Below are positions 1 through 7,854 of a stretch of 63,409 nt of DNA, in pieces; the stretch's first letter is position 1; every line of letters starts with the position of its first letter. The position numbers and the translations under genes are program-made. Source of the stretch: Sphingomonas echinoides (GTDB lineage Bacteria > Pseudomonadota > Alphaproteobacteria > Sphingomonadales > Sphingomonadaceae); assembly GCF_029623395.1 (NCBI RefSeq), contig NZ_JAPYKK010000024.1:1-63409 (forward strand), given 5' to 3'. Below the pieces are notes generated by a model. It saw only the letters and a program-made list of their open reading frames with translations, searched no databases and had not been told where the DNA came from.

Positions 1-1
1 A

Positions 2-298
2 CTCGAACTGATCCGCGGTGAGCTACGCTATGCCGATTTGCCGCGCGACATGTATGCGGCGCACGTGTCCGGGATCGTCGGGATGGCGTTCGATGTCAGT
101 GCGAAGGGGCGGGTCACGGCGTGCCGGATCACGCGGTCGAGCCGCAATCCCCGGTTGGATGCGGCGACGTGCGCGCTGATCATCGAGAAACTGCGCTACC
201 GCCCGACGCGCAATGCCGCTGGGCAGGCGGTTCCGGACACGGTCACCGGCGAGCAAGTCTGGACGATCGAACGTGGGCGGTATGAGGATGACGAATAG
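2..298 (+). CDS. TonB family energy transducer, C-terminal part (5' truncated)
   Basis: The reading frame is open from the window edge, so the gene starts upstream and only its last 98 residues are visible. They match a TonB C-terminal domain: a first strand GIVGMAFDV, then RVTACRITRSS, an LDAATCALI helix and a KLRYRPT strand, followed by a short acidic tail. In this family the domain binds TonB boxes of outer-membrane receptors and passes on proton-motive-force energy from ExbBD. The membrane anchor and Pro-rich linker cannot be seen. A stem-loop follows 30 bases after the stop. The assignment rests on the domain fold only; receptor or partner is unknown. Confidence 0.8.
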   Translation, partial: LELIRGELRYADLPRDMYAAHVSGIVGMAFDVSAKGRVTACRITRSSRNPRLDAATCALIIEKLRYRPTRNAAGQAVPDTVTGEQVWTIERGRYEDDE

Positions 299-327
299 CG
301 GGCCGCATGTCCGGCCCTTATACAGCG

Positions 328-354
328 ACACCCCGGAACAGCGTCCCGGGGTGT
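328..354 (+). terminator. Stem-loop terminator after the TonB-like gene
   Basis: A 9-bp GC-rich stem (arms 328-336 and 346-354) with a 9-base loop, followed by a T-containing stretch. It sits 30 bases past the tonB-like stop and just beyond the end of the convergent SDR gene, so it may work in both directions. Confidence 0.6.
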
Positions 355-396
355 TCGCGTTTCTGACCGGGTTGCCTTTAACGGCGCGACGATCGC

Positions 397-1182
397 TTAC
401 TGCTCGCCGCTACCCGGCTCCGCCATCTTGCGATGCTGTTCGGCTAGGATCGACGGCGGGATGACGCCCGTTGCCGCGACCTGCAGCTTGTTCTTGAGGC
501 CCGAGACGATGTGCCCCTTGCCCGCGAACAGCGCGTCCCAGCCGTCCTTCGCGACGTCGAGCGGATCGCTCTTGTTGTCGTCCTGCCCGACGCTGGTGTC
601 TCCCATGCCCGCGCGGTCGAAGAATTCGGTATCGACGGGTCCGGGCATCAGCGTGGTCAGCGTCACGCCCTTCGAGTCCTTGATCTCGTTACGCAGCGCC
701 TCGGTGAAATTGTCGACGAACGCCTTGGTGCCGTTGTAGACCGCGTTGAACGCGCCGGGAATGTAGCCCGCGATCGATCCCGTCACGAGGATCTTGCCGT
801 CATCGCGCGCGACCATGTCCTTGAGCACGCGCTGGACGAGGTAGATCGTGCCGGTGATGTTGGTGTCGACCGAGCGGCGCCACATGGCGACGTCCTGATC
901 GAGGAACGCGCCGCCCGTGCCGATCCCGGCATTGGCGAACAGCAAGTCGATCTGGCGTCCGCCGGTCGCATCGAGCAACTGGTCGACGCCGTCGATCGAG
1001 GACAGGTCGGCGTTGACCGACTGGACGTCGGTGCCAAATTGCTTGAAGTCCGCGGCGGCGGCGTCGATCAGCGCTTCGTTCGCGACGACGATCAGGTCGT
1101 AGCCCTGCTTGGCGGCGAGCGTGGCGAGTTCGAACCCGATCCCGGTCGACGCGCCGGTAACGAGGGCAAGTTTGTTGGCCAT
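397..1182 (-). CDS. SDR family NAD(P)-dependent oxidoreductase
   Basis: 261 residues, the usual length of a classical short-chain dehydrogenase/reductase. Visible motifs are the Rossmann glycine motif TGASTGIG (residues 9-16), NAG at 84-86, and a catalytic set of Ser136, Tyr149 and Lys153 (Y-N-G-T-K). Substrate cannot be told from the sequence. The start has a good AGGAGA ribosome site. It is the last gene of a three-gene minus-strand operon, 23 bases after the zinc alcohol dehydrogenase, so the two oxidoreductases are probably co-expressed. Confidence 0.9.
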   Translation of the reverse strand: MANKLALVTGASTGIGFELATLAAKQGYDLIVVANEALIDAAAADFKQFGTDVQSVNADLSSIDGVDQLLDATGGRQIDLLFANAGIGTGGAFLDQDVAMWRRSVDTNITGTIYLVQRVLKDMVARDDGKILVTGSIAGYIPGAFNAVYNGTKAFVDNFTEALRNEIKDSKGVTLTTLMPGPVDTEFFDRAGMGDTSVGQDDNKSDPLDVAKDGWDALFAGKGHIVSGLKNKLQVAATGVIPPSILAEQHRKMAEPGSGEQ

Positions 1183-1205
1183 GATGATGTCTCCTGGAAT
1201 ACGGG

Positions 1206-2393
1206 TCAGAGCGTGGGCGCGAGGCCGGGCTTGAGGACGACCTTGGTCACTTCATTCTGATTGTCGTGGAACATCTTGTAGCCCTGCGGGGCCTCTTCCA
1301 GCGACAGGCGGTGCGAGATGAGGAAGGTCGTGTCGATCTTCTCTTCGAGGATCGCGGCCAGCAGGCCGGGCAGATAATGCTGGACATGCGTCTGGCCGGT
1401 TTTGAGCGTCAGGCCCTTTTCCATGAACGCGCCGAGCGGGAATTTGTCGACGAACCCGCCGTACACCGCGGGCATCGAGACACGGCCCCCCTTGCGGCAG
1501 GCGTAGATCGCCTGACGGATCGCGTGAGTGCGGTCGGTGCCGAGGAAGGTCGACTTCTTGATCTGGTCGATCACGTTGTCGACAAAGAAACCGTGGGCTT
1601 CCAGGCCGACGCTGTCGATCACGGCATCCGGGCCGATCCCGCCAGTCATCTCCAACAGCGCGTCGTAAACGCCTGAATCCTCGAAGTTGATCGTCTCCGC
1701 GCCGAACTTCTTGGCGAGTTCGAGGCGGCGCGGGAAATGGTCGATCGCGATGACACGCTCGGCGCCCATCAGGAACGCCGACTGCACCGCGAACAGCCCG
1801 ACCGGGCCGCAGCCCCAGACGGCGACGGTGTCACCGGGTTCGATGTCCGCATTTTCCGCCGCCATCCAGCCGGTCGGCAGGATGTCCGACAGGAACAGCA
1901 CCTTCTCGTCGTCGATCCCCTCGGGGATGACGATCGGGCCGACGTCGCTGAACGGGACGCGGACATATTCGGCCTGACCACCGGCATAGCCGCCGGTCAT
2001 GTGGCTATAGCCGAACAGTCCGGACATCGGCTGGCCGTACAGCGTCTGCGCGATATCCTGATTGTCGGCGGGGAGGCCGTTGTCGCACGCCGAATATTGG
2101 TGCTTGCCGCAATGATAGCAGCTGCCGCACGCGATGGTGAACGGGACGACGACCTTCTGGCCCTTCTTGAGCGTCGATTTCGGACCGATTTCGACGACTT
2201 CGCCCATGAATTCATGGCCGAGAATGTCGCCCGACTGCATCGTCGGGATGTACCCGTCGTACAGATGCAGATCCGACCCGCAGATCGCGGTCGCGGTGAT
2301 CTTGATGATCGCGTCGCGCGGGTTGATGATCTCGGGGTCGTCGACGGTGTCGACGCGGACGTCGTGGCGTCCATGCCAGGTCAGTGCGCGCAT
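1206..2393 (-). CDS. Zinc-dependent alcohol dehydrogenase (formaldehyde dehydrogenase-like)
   Basis: 395 residues of the medium-chain dehydrogenase family. The N-terminal half has the catalytic-zinc segment C-G-S-D-L-H followed by G-H-E-F, and the four-cysteine structural zinc loop (C-G-S-C-Y-H-C, then a fourth Cys). The cofactor domain has W-G-C-G-P-V-G. This arrangement resembles glutathione-independent, FDH-like members rather than class III FrmA. The start codon shares one base with the stop of the upstream SRPBCC gene (TGATG), which suggests translational coupling. Substrate is unknown; the operon with SDR and SRPBCC suggests aldehyde or alcohol detoxification, which is inference. Confidence 0.88.
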   Translation of the reverse strand: MRALTWHGRHDVRVDTVDDPEIINPRDAIIKITATAICGSDLHLYDGYIPTMQSGDILGHEFMGEVVEIGPKSTLKKGQKVVVPFTIACGSCYHCGKHQYSACDNGLPADNQDIAQTLYGQPMSGLFGYSHMTGGYAGGQAEYVRVPFSDVGPIVIPEGIDDEKVLFLSDILPTGWMAAENADIEPGDTVAVWGCGPVGLFAVQSAFLMGAERVIAIDHFPRRLELAKKFGAETINFEDSGVYDALLEMTGGIGPDAVIDSVGLEAHGFFVDNVIDQIKKSTFLGTDRTHAIRQAIYACRKGGRVSMPAVYGGFVDKFPLGAFMEKGLTLKTGQTHVQHYLPGLLAAILEEKIDTTFLISHRLSLEEAPQGYKMFHDNQNEVTKVVLKPGLAPTL

Positions 2394-2977
2394 CAGGCGA
2401 GTTCCTCTTCGAATTGCTGGCGCGTTTGCGCGGCGGTGGCGATTTCGCCGGTTTCCATCAATTGCTTGAACCGGCGCAGGTCGCGGCGTGCCTGAATGGC
2501 GGGCTCGCGCTGGAATAGCTTGGCGATCAGCTTGCCGACCACGCCCGCGGGCGGATCGTACAACAAGGTGGCGGTGACGACGGTGCCGCGCGCGCCTGCG
2601 TCGCGGAATTCGATGCGGCCACTGTTGTTGATATCCGCGCCGGGTTCGGACGCCCAGGCGATGTACGACCCGTCCGCCTCGTCGGTGACGACCGAGTCCC
2701 ATTCGACCGTCTTTCCGGCGGGCGCCTTGACGACCCAATGCGACCGTTTGGAATCGAGCACGTCGATCCGCACGACATTCTCCATGAAGGTCGGCAGGTT
2801 GGCGAAATCGCGGAAATAGGCGAACAGTTCGGCGCGGGGACGGTTGATCGTCACCGATCGCCCGACGATGGAATCGCCGCGCTTCTCGAGCAGAGTGTCG
2901 GTCGCCACATCGATCGCGGCGGACGGGTGTTTGGACGCGGAAAGGGGTGCGTCGTCGGTGGTGACGTCGGGCATCAT
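2393..2977 (-). CDS. SRPBCC / polyketide cyclase-like protein
   Basis: 194 residues. The middle (roughly 45-160) reads as an SRPBCC (START/Bet v1-type) fold: [18 protein letters not shown], then N-L-P-T-F-M-E-N, a hallmark of YndB/CoxG-like hydrophobic-ligand proteins. No signal peptide or membrane segment is seen. The double ATG at 2977 has AGGAGA just upstream, better than an alternative start nine codons earlier. It is the first gene of the operon with the alcohol dehydrogenase and SDR. A ligand-binding or lipid-handling role is inferred from the fold only. Confidence 0.78.
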   Translation of the reverse strand: MMPDVTTDDAPLSASKHPSAAIDVATDTLLEKRGDSIVGRSVTINRPRAELFAYFRDFANLPTFMENVVRIDVLDSKRSHWVVKAPAGKTVEWDSVVTDEADGSYIAWASEPGADINNSGRIEFRDAGARGTVVTATLLYDPPAGVVGKLIAKLFQREPAIQARRDLRRFKQLMETGEIATAAQTRQQFEEELA

Positions 2978-3085
2978 GCTCTCCTGGAGGTGCAGTCCGT
3001 TCAACGCGTGGACGCCCCCCGGCGGTTCCTGACAACCTTGTTAACCTCGATTAGGGGCGGGGTGATCGTCGGAAGGTCGTAACGG

Positions 3086-3115
3086 TTGAGCGTTGCGACG
3101 ATGCGCCCCATATAT
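3086..3115 (+). promoter_or_regulatory. Candidate sigma-32 (heat-shock) promoter of hrcA-grpE
   Basis: TTGAGC (3086-3091), 14 bases, then CCCCATATAT (3106-3115). The second box closely fits the RpoH -10 element (CCCCAT-T-). The expected transcript start falls on or next to the hrcA ATG at 3121, which would make the message leaderless. No CIRCE inverted repeat is seen between 2978 and 3120. Confidence 0.55.
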
Positions 3116-3120
3116 GACGG

Positions 3121-4164
3121 ATGAACCCTGCTCCCGTCGCCGAACTCAATGACCGTGCGCGCGACATCTTTCGAGTCGTGGTGGAGAGCTATCTCAACAC
3201 CGGGGCGCCGATCGGGTCGCGCGCGATCGCGCATTTGTCGGGGCTCAACCTGTCGCCCGCGTCGATCCGCAACGTCATGCAGGATCTGGAAGAACTGGGG
3301 CTGCTCGCGGCGCCGCACACCAGCGCGGGGCGAATGCCGACCGAGATCGGCTTGCGGCTGTTCGTCGATGGCATGATGCAGGCGCTCGAACCGTCCGCCG
3401 AGGAACAGGCCGCGATCGCCGCGCGGCTGACGCAGACCGGCCCGGTCGAGGAAGCGATCGCCGCGACCACGGCGGCGCTGTCCGGGCTTTCGGCCTGTGC
3501 CGGGATGGTGATGGTCGCCAAGCGCGAGCTGGTCCTGCGGCAGATGAGTTTCGTCCCGCTGTCGGCGGAACGCGCGCTCGCGGTGCTGGTCGGCGCCGAC
3601 GGATCGGTCGAGAACCGCGTGATCGACTTGCCGCCCGGGCTCCCGGTGTCGGCGCTGGTCGAGGCGGGGAATTACATGAGCGCCATGCTCGGCGGACTGA
3701 CGATCGCCGAGGCGCGCGCGCGGATCGAGCGCGAGATGATGGACGAACGTGCCGAACTCGACGGGGCAGCGCGCGCGCTGATCGAACGCGGGCTGGCGGT
3801 GTGGAGCGAGGACGGCGACCGGCGCCCGGTCCTGATCGTGCGCGGGCAGGCGCGGCTGATCGACGACGCCGCCGCGGCCGATCTGGAACGGGTGCGGGAT
3901 CTGCTCGACGATCTGGAGGGCAAGCAGGACATCGCGCGGTTGCTCGACAATGCCGCGGCGGGCGATGCGACGCGGATCTTCATTGGCGCGGAAACCAAGC
4001 TGTTCGCGCTCAGCGGGTCCTCGGTCATCGCCAAACCGTTTCGCGGATTGGACGGTCGCGTGGTGGGAGTCGTGGGGGTGATTGGGCCGACGCGGTTGAA
4101 CTATGCGCGCGTCGTGCCCATGGTGGATTATACCGCCGCGACACTCGCGCGATTGATGGGTTGA
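3121..4164 (+). CDS. hrcA: Heat-inducible transcription repressor HrcA
   Basis: 347 residues, full length for HrcA. The N-terminal winged helix is clear (L-N-D-R-A-R-D-I-F near residue 10, G-S-R-A-I-A-H-L-S, S-P-A-S-I-R-N-V-M-Q-D-L-E, then the wing T-S-A-G-R-M-P-T). The GAF-like C-terminal half ends with the family's R-L-N-Y-A-R-V-V-P-M-V-D-Y-T. HrcA represses chaperone genes by binding CIRCE elements, and GroEL helps it fold. There is no ribosome-binding site before the ATG. grpE follows 20 bases downstream, a common pairing; dnaK is not here. Confidence 0.97.
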   Translation: MNPAPVAELNDRARDIFRVVVESYLNTGAPIGSRAIAHLSGLNLSPASIRNVMQDLEELGLLAAPHTSAGRMPTEIGLRLFVDGMMQALEPSAEEQAAIAARLTQTGPVEEAIAATTAALSGLSACAGMVMVAKRELVLRQMSFVPLSAERALAVLVGADGSVENRVIDLPPGLPVSALVEAGNYMSAMLGGLTIAEARARIEREMMDERAELDGAARALIERGLAVWSEDGDRRPVLIVRGQARLIDDAAAADLERVRDLLDDLEGKQDIARLLDNAAAGDATRIFIGAETKLFALSGSSVIAKPFRGLDGRVVGVVGVIGPTRLNYARVVPMVDYTAATLARLMG

Positions 4165-4184
4165 ACACGGGATTTTTGGACGAC

Positions 4185-4736
4185 ATGAGCGATAACGACA
4201 CGAACCAGGCACAGGATCTGCGCGAGGAAACCGCCGCAGCCGCTCCCGAGGTCGCCGAGCATGATGCCGTCGACGCACGCTTCGAGAAGCTCGAGGCGGA
4301 GCTCGCGGAATCGAAACAGGCGGTGCTGTATGCGCATGCCGAGGCGCAGAACATCCGACGCCGCGCGGAGAAGGAAACCGCCGACGCGCGGGCCTATGCG
4401 TCGACCGCGTTTGCGCGCGATCTGCTGTCGGTGGCGGATAATCTTGCACGCGGTCTCGATGCGATCCCGGCGGATCTGCGCGAGGACGAGAAGATGAAGG
4501 GGCTCGTCGCCGGGCTCGAGGCCACCGGTCGCGAATTGGAAGCGGTGTTCCAGCGGCACGGCATCAAGAAGATGACGACGATCGGCGAGAAGCTCGATCC
4601 GAACTTCCACCAGGCGATGTTCGAGCTGCCGAGCGACGAACCGGCGGGGACGGTCGTGCAGGAAATGCAGTCGGGCTATATGATCAAGGACCGGTTGCTG
4701 CGTCCCGCGCTCGTCGGGGTCGCCAAGGCGCAGTAA
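4185..4736 (+). CDS. grpE: Nucleotide exchange factor GrpE
   Basis: 183 residues. An acidic disordered N-terminus is followed by a long dimerising coiled coil (R-F-E-K-L-E-A-E-L through N-I-R-R-R-A-E-K-E) and the C-terminal beta domain with L-D-P-N-F-H-Q-A-M-F and G-Y-M-I-K-D-R-L-L-R-P-A-L-V-G-V. GrpE releases ADP from DnaK. The start ATG lies 20 bases after hrcA and has only a weak ribosome site, so translation may depend on coupling to hrcA. A strong stem-loop follows the stop. Confidence 0.97.
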   Translation: MSDNDTNQAQDLREETAAAAPEVAEHDAVDARFEKLEAELAESKQAVLYAHAEAQNIRRRAEKETADARAYASTAFARDLLSVADNLARGLDAIPADLREDEKMKGLVAGLEATGRELEAVFQRHGIKKMTTIGEKLDPNFHQAMFELPSDEPAGTVVQEMQSGYMIKDRLLRPALVGVAKAQ

Positions 4737-4743
4737 GAGCGAA

Positions 4744-4775
4744 CCGCCGCGACGCCCTCGGGGGCGTCGCGGCGG
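4744..4775 (+). terminator. Stem-loop between grpE and a convergent glycosyltransferase
   Basis: Perfect 13-bp GC-rich inverted repeat (arms 4744-4756 and 4763-4775) with a 6-base loop, 7 bases after the grpE stop and 9 bases before the end of the convergent gene. It has no clear T tract and could serve both genes. Confidence 0.55.
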
Positions 4776-4784
4776 CACCGCGGA

Positions 4785-5951
4785 TCACACCTGCGCGATC
4801 GTCCGCAAGTGATCGATCCGCTGCCGAAAGACGCCCTCGAAGCTGTGGTCGCGGCTTACCCGGGCCGCGGCGCGGATCATGTCGGCAAGCTGTGCCCGGT
4901 CGTTCGAGAGCTTCGTGATCGCGGTCGCCAGCGCGACGATGTGATCGGTCGGGACGGACAGGCCGACGTTCCCCAGCGCCGTAATCCCCTTGAACGCGGC
5001 ATTGTCATATCCCACGATCGGCACGCCGCAGCTCATCGTCTCGATATAGGTACACGACGGGTCGCCTTGCCGGTGGCAACAGACGAACAGGTCGACCGAT
5101 TCCTTCATTCTGGGGACGAGCATCGCGTCGAACGGCACGGGGCCATGGACACGGACGCTGTCCTGAAGTCCGGCCCGGTCGACCGATGCCGCGATTTCCC
5201 CGCGCAACGGTCCGTCCCCGTAGATGTCGAGGGTGAAGGGTGTGCCACTGCGCGAGAGCGCCGCAGCGATCGGCACGAGGTGATCCGCGCCCTTCATCTT
5301 GGCGAGCCGGCCCGAATAGGCGAGCCGCAACGGTCGTCCGGCGAGGACCTGCACGACTTTCGCCTCGACTTCGGCGGCGGTGACGTGCTGCGCGCGCGGC
5401 ATCCGCGTGTCGAAGTAGCGCATCGGCGCATTCGTCAGCGCATGATAGCTGTCGAACGCCGGGGTTCCATTGGCTTGCAGGCCAGCCGCTTTCGAGAAGG
5501 CGCGGCGGCGATCACGTTCGCGCAGGAGGAGCCATGCGCTCGACTTGGCGGTCTGGATCGACAGACCGTGGTCGAGCCGAAGGATCCGCAGGCGGGTGTC
5601 CAGCGTATATTCGATCACGAACACCGTGGGGGCGGTGGTCACATACGGCATCGCAAGATCGAGATGACTGTCACCCGCCGCCAGCACCACGGCGGCATCG
5701 TCGAAAGCGCCGGGACTGTCCTGCAGATGGTCGCCGATCGACATGAGGTCGAACGGAAGATCCGCCGGATCATAGAAATCCCCGAACGCGATCTGGGTGC
5801 GATCGCCTTGCCGCATCAGGCAGCGCACGCGGCCCGGCCACAGCGCTGCATACTGTTTCAGGCCTTCTACCGCCTTGATATCGAGAAAAGTCCTGTTGCC
5901 AACCTGCGCCATGGGCACACTTGGGGTCACAACGAGGGTTTGGGATTGCAC
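4785..5951 (-). CDS. Glycosyltransferase (GT-B fold, GT4-like)
   Basis: 388 residues from a GTG start. The C-terminal half holds the GT4 pattern: L-A-Y-S-G-R-L-A-K-M-K-G-A-D-H, then D-I-Y-G-D-G-P-L, and the C-T-Y-I-E-T-M-S-C-G-V-P-I-V-G donor-binding segment. The N-terminal half is an acceptor domain without a signal peptide. The GTG at 5951 is preferred because GGAGA lies 6 bases upstream and because the following residues (T-L-V-V-T-P-S-V) look like a natural first strand; the frame is open for 29 more codons upstream from a poor TTG. A polysaccharide role is likely but the sugar is unknown. Confidence 0.75.
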   Translation of the reverse strand: MQSQTLVVTPSVPMAQVGNRTFLDIKAVEGLKQYAALWPGRVRCLMRQGDRTQIAFGDFYDPADLPFDLMSIGDHLQDSPGAFDDAAVVLAAGDSHLDLAMPYVTTAPTVFVIEYTLDTRLRILRLDHGLSIQTAKSSAWLLLRERDRRRAFSKAAGLQANGTPAFDSYHALTNAPMRYFDTRMPRAQHVTAAEVEAKVVQVLAGRPLRLAYSGRLAKMKGADHLVPIAAALSRSGTPFTLDIYGDGPLRGEIAASVDRAGLQDSVRVHGPVPFDAMLVPRMKESVDLFVCCHRQGDPSCTYIETMSCGVPIVGYDNAAFKGITALGNVGLSVPTDHIVALATAITKLSNDRAQLADMIRAAARVSRDHSFEGVFRQRIDHLRTIAQV

Positions 5952-6406
5952 CAAGGTTCTCCAGGATGCGGCCGTGCGTGCGGCCGATCCAGCGCAGGAT
6001 AGAATGTTTACGCATGAACAAGATTGCCGGCGCCACAATCGAAGTCGATTGAAAGAAGACAGGGCGTACGGGTTACAAAGCGAATGAAGTCCGTAAGGTA
6101 ATCGAATACTTTGACCCTCGTCAGGAAAGATGGCCCGCTAGGGACAACATTTCCAAGACGATTCACATCGAGTGCAACCGCCCTCAATTTACATTAAAAA
6201 TTTGTTAAGGAGGTATTAGTTTTTGGAGCGTGCGCGAGCCCGCCCTGATGAGGGCAGGTCGCACACCGCGCGGCATCGGATCACCGCCTTTCGGCGGAGT
6301 GATCGGGAAAGTGTCGGAAATCAGGCGTTAACGACCATGTCGATCGCCATCCGCGCGCCCGTGGCGGCGCACTCCGGATGCCGGCACACAGACGTGTGCG
6401 GAACCG
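5952..6406. other. 455-bp AT-rich intergenic region
   Basis: No convincing gene is seen. The stretch 6050-6235 is clearly richer in A+T than its surroundings and holds a CtrA-type box (6194-6208) followed by AGGAGG at 6208-6213, although no gene follows that Shine-Dalgarno-like string on the plus strand. A stem-loop with arms ATCAC-CGCC and GGCG-GTGAT lies near 6280-6303, downstream of the 6407 gene on the minus strand, and may be its terminator. Confidence 0.5.
6194..6208. promoter_or_regulatory. Candidate CtrA box
   Basis: TTAA, seven bases, TTAA: an exact match to the full CtrA half-site pair known from alphaproteobacteria. It lies about 245 bases upstream of the start of the glycosyltransferase at 4785-5951. 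By itself such a short match can arise by chance in AT-rich DNA. Confidence 0.35.
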
Positions 6407-7573
6407 CTATTGAACCGCCTGTTTGGCGCGGAGCGACGTCAGATACGCCCGTGTGGCGTCGAACCCGAGAGTGTCCTGGATGCTGCGATAGGCGTTGTCC
6501 GCAATCGCTTCGAGCCTTGCGGTGTCGCTGAGCGCTTCCTTGATGACCGCGTCGAGATCGCTCAGATCCCATTTCACGGGGATATAGGTTTCCCACGGCC
6601 GGAAGACGTCTCCCATGACGTCGAGGTGCGACATGTCGGGTTTGAGCAACACCGCGCCGACGGCATAGGCCTCGAAATCGCGCCAGCACAGCTCGCCATA
6701 GCCGAACGGGCTAAAGCACAACCGCGACCGCGACAATTCCGCCATGAACTGGCTTTTCTTGACCATGCCGTTCGTGGCGCTGGTAATTCCCGGCACTGCG
6801 GAAATGGCGTTGGAGGCGTGTTTGCGCATGCTGCCATACCAACCGGTGCCCTTCGTCTGGATCCGGGCATGGACATCGATGTCGCGGACGGACACCCGCC
6901 GCTGCTCTCCCGAGAACAGGCGATACAGCTGGCTGCTCGTGGAGAAGGCTGGGGTCAGCAGCAGCTTCGGCAGGATCGTCGGCGGATTGATCCAGGTCGA
7001 CCGGACGTCCTCTGGCGATGCCGGGTCTGTTTCAACCTGCAGCAGCTGCGAGTAATAGGCCATCAGGTTCGTATGGCCGTCCAGGGCTTTCAGATAGTCG
7101 CGCCTTTCATGCATCAGCGATTTCTTGGCATAGCCGTCGACGAACGGATCGACCTTTTGCGAGAAACGAATGTCACAGGGCGCGAACCAGTCGCAGAAGA
7201 TAATGGTGGCTGTGGGATTGCGCTCGCGCAGACGCTTCACCCGATCGACGTTGAGCGCGAAATATTCGTCGAAACTCGGTTGATACAGGATCGTCCCGGC
7301 TGCCTCGACCAACGGGTTCCCGTCGGCCTGCTCCGTCGGCAAGGCGCGAATGCTGACGCCTTCCTTGCGGAAGGAGCGGACTTCGCGGACGAAGGGCGAA
7401 AATTGCGGTTCGGCCAGGCGATCATTTTGATACAGCAGCAAGCACTTTTCGGCGCAGTCTTCGTCAAACGGGCGTGACAGGCGATAGGAAACCAGCGGCT
7501 GCATCAGACGCGCAGACGTCGGATGGTACAAAGCTGTTTTGCAGACTGCTTCGTCCAGGAGCGTCGCGATCAT
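6407..7573 (-). CDS. Putative glycosyltransferase, exostosin-like signature
   Basis: 388 residues. The C-terminal third has F-S-P-F-G-Y-G-E-L-C-W-R-D-F-E-A, G-A-V-L-L-K-P-D-M and Y-I-P-V-K-W-D, a pattern seen in exostosin/GT47-like and related polysaccharide glycosyltransferases where it would form the nucleotide-sugar site. The N-terminal two thirds are not recognised in detail. No signal peptide or membrane segment. Start ATG at 7573 is the first in frame. It lies upstream of a second glycosyltransferase on the same strand but 455 bp apart, so they need not be one operon. Function is inferred from the C-terminal motif only. Confidence 0.55.
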   Translation of the reverse strand: MIATLLDEAVCKTALYHPTSARLMQPLVSYRLSRPFDEDCAEKCLLLYQNDRLAEPQFSPFVREVRSFRKEGVSIRALPTEQADGNPLVEAAGTILYQPSFDEYFALNVDRVKRLRERNPTATIIFCDWFAPCDIRFSQKVDPFVDGYAKKSLMHERRDYLKALDGHTNLMAYYSQLLQVETDPASPEDVRSTWINPPTILPKLLLTPAFSTSSQLYRLFSGEQRRVSVRDIDVHARIQTKGTGWYGSMRKHASNAISAVPGITSATNGMVKKSQFMAELSRSRLCFSPFGYGELCWRDFEAYAVGAVLLKPDMSHLDVMGDVFRPWETYIPVKWDLSDLDAVIKEALSDTARLEAIADNAYRSIQDTLGFDATRAYLTSLRAKQAVQ

Positions 7574-7663
7574 TGCTGTTTCCTCTCAAAGTGCAGCGGC
7601 TGCACGTCCGCAAATTGCGACGAGAGCAAACGGGTCGGAACAAAGGCATGTTTCGCTTGAAAA

Positions 7664-7677
7664 AATACCATGGTATT
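7664..7677. promoter_or_regulatory. Perfect 14-bp palindrome between divergent genes
   Basis: AATACCATGGTATT, a perfect palindrome in the 281-bp gap between the divergent genes at 6407-7573 and 7855-9120. It is a candidate operator for an unknown dimeric regulator. The rest of the gap contains no gene and no riboswitch that I can recognise. Confidence 0.35.
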
Positions 7678-7854
7678 CCAGAAAGAAGCTGAAGTTCGCG
7701 GCCGACGCAGCACGAAGAGGTGAAAGACGTGCGACGGACCGACTCCCGCCAATACGGAAGAATTTTCGTCTGCGATCACCGACAGATACCCAAGCTCATC
7801 CGTCATCACACGACGGTGACCGTCATACTTTACGCATACTGGGAAAGCTAAATC

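Noticed and set aside
3000..3120. CIRCE element before hrcA
   Set aside because: No TTAGCACTC-N9-GAGTGCTAA repeat is present; only the sigma-32-like match is supported.
3001..4449. 482-codon minus-strand frame opposite hrcA/grpE
   Set aside because: No domain and complete overlap with two well-defined genes.
7574..7854. Riboswitch or T-box before threonine synthase
   Set aside because: No conserved core of a known amino-acid riboswitch or T-box can be recognised; only a short hairpin and a palindrome are seen.
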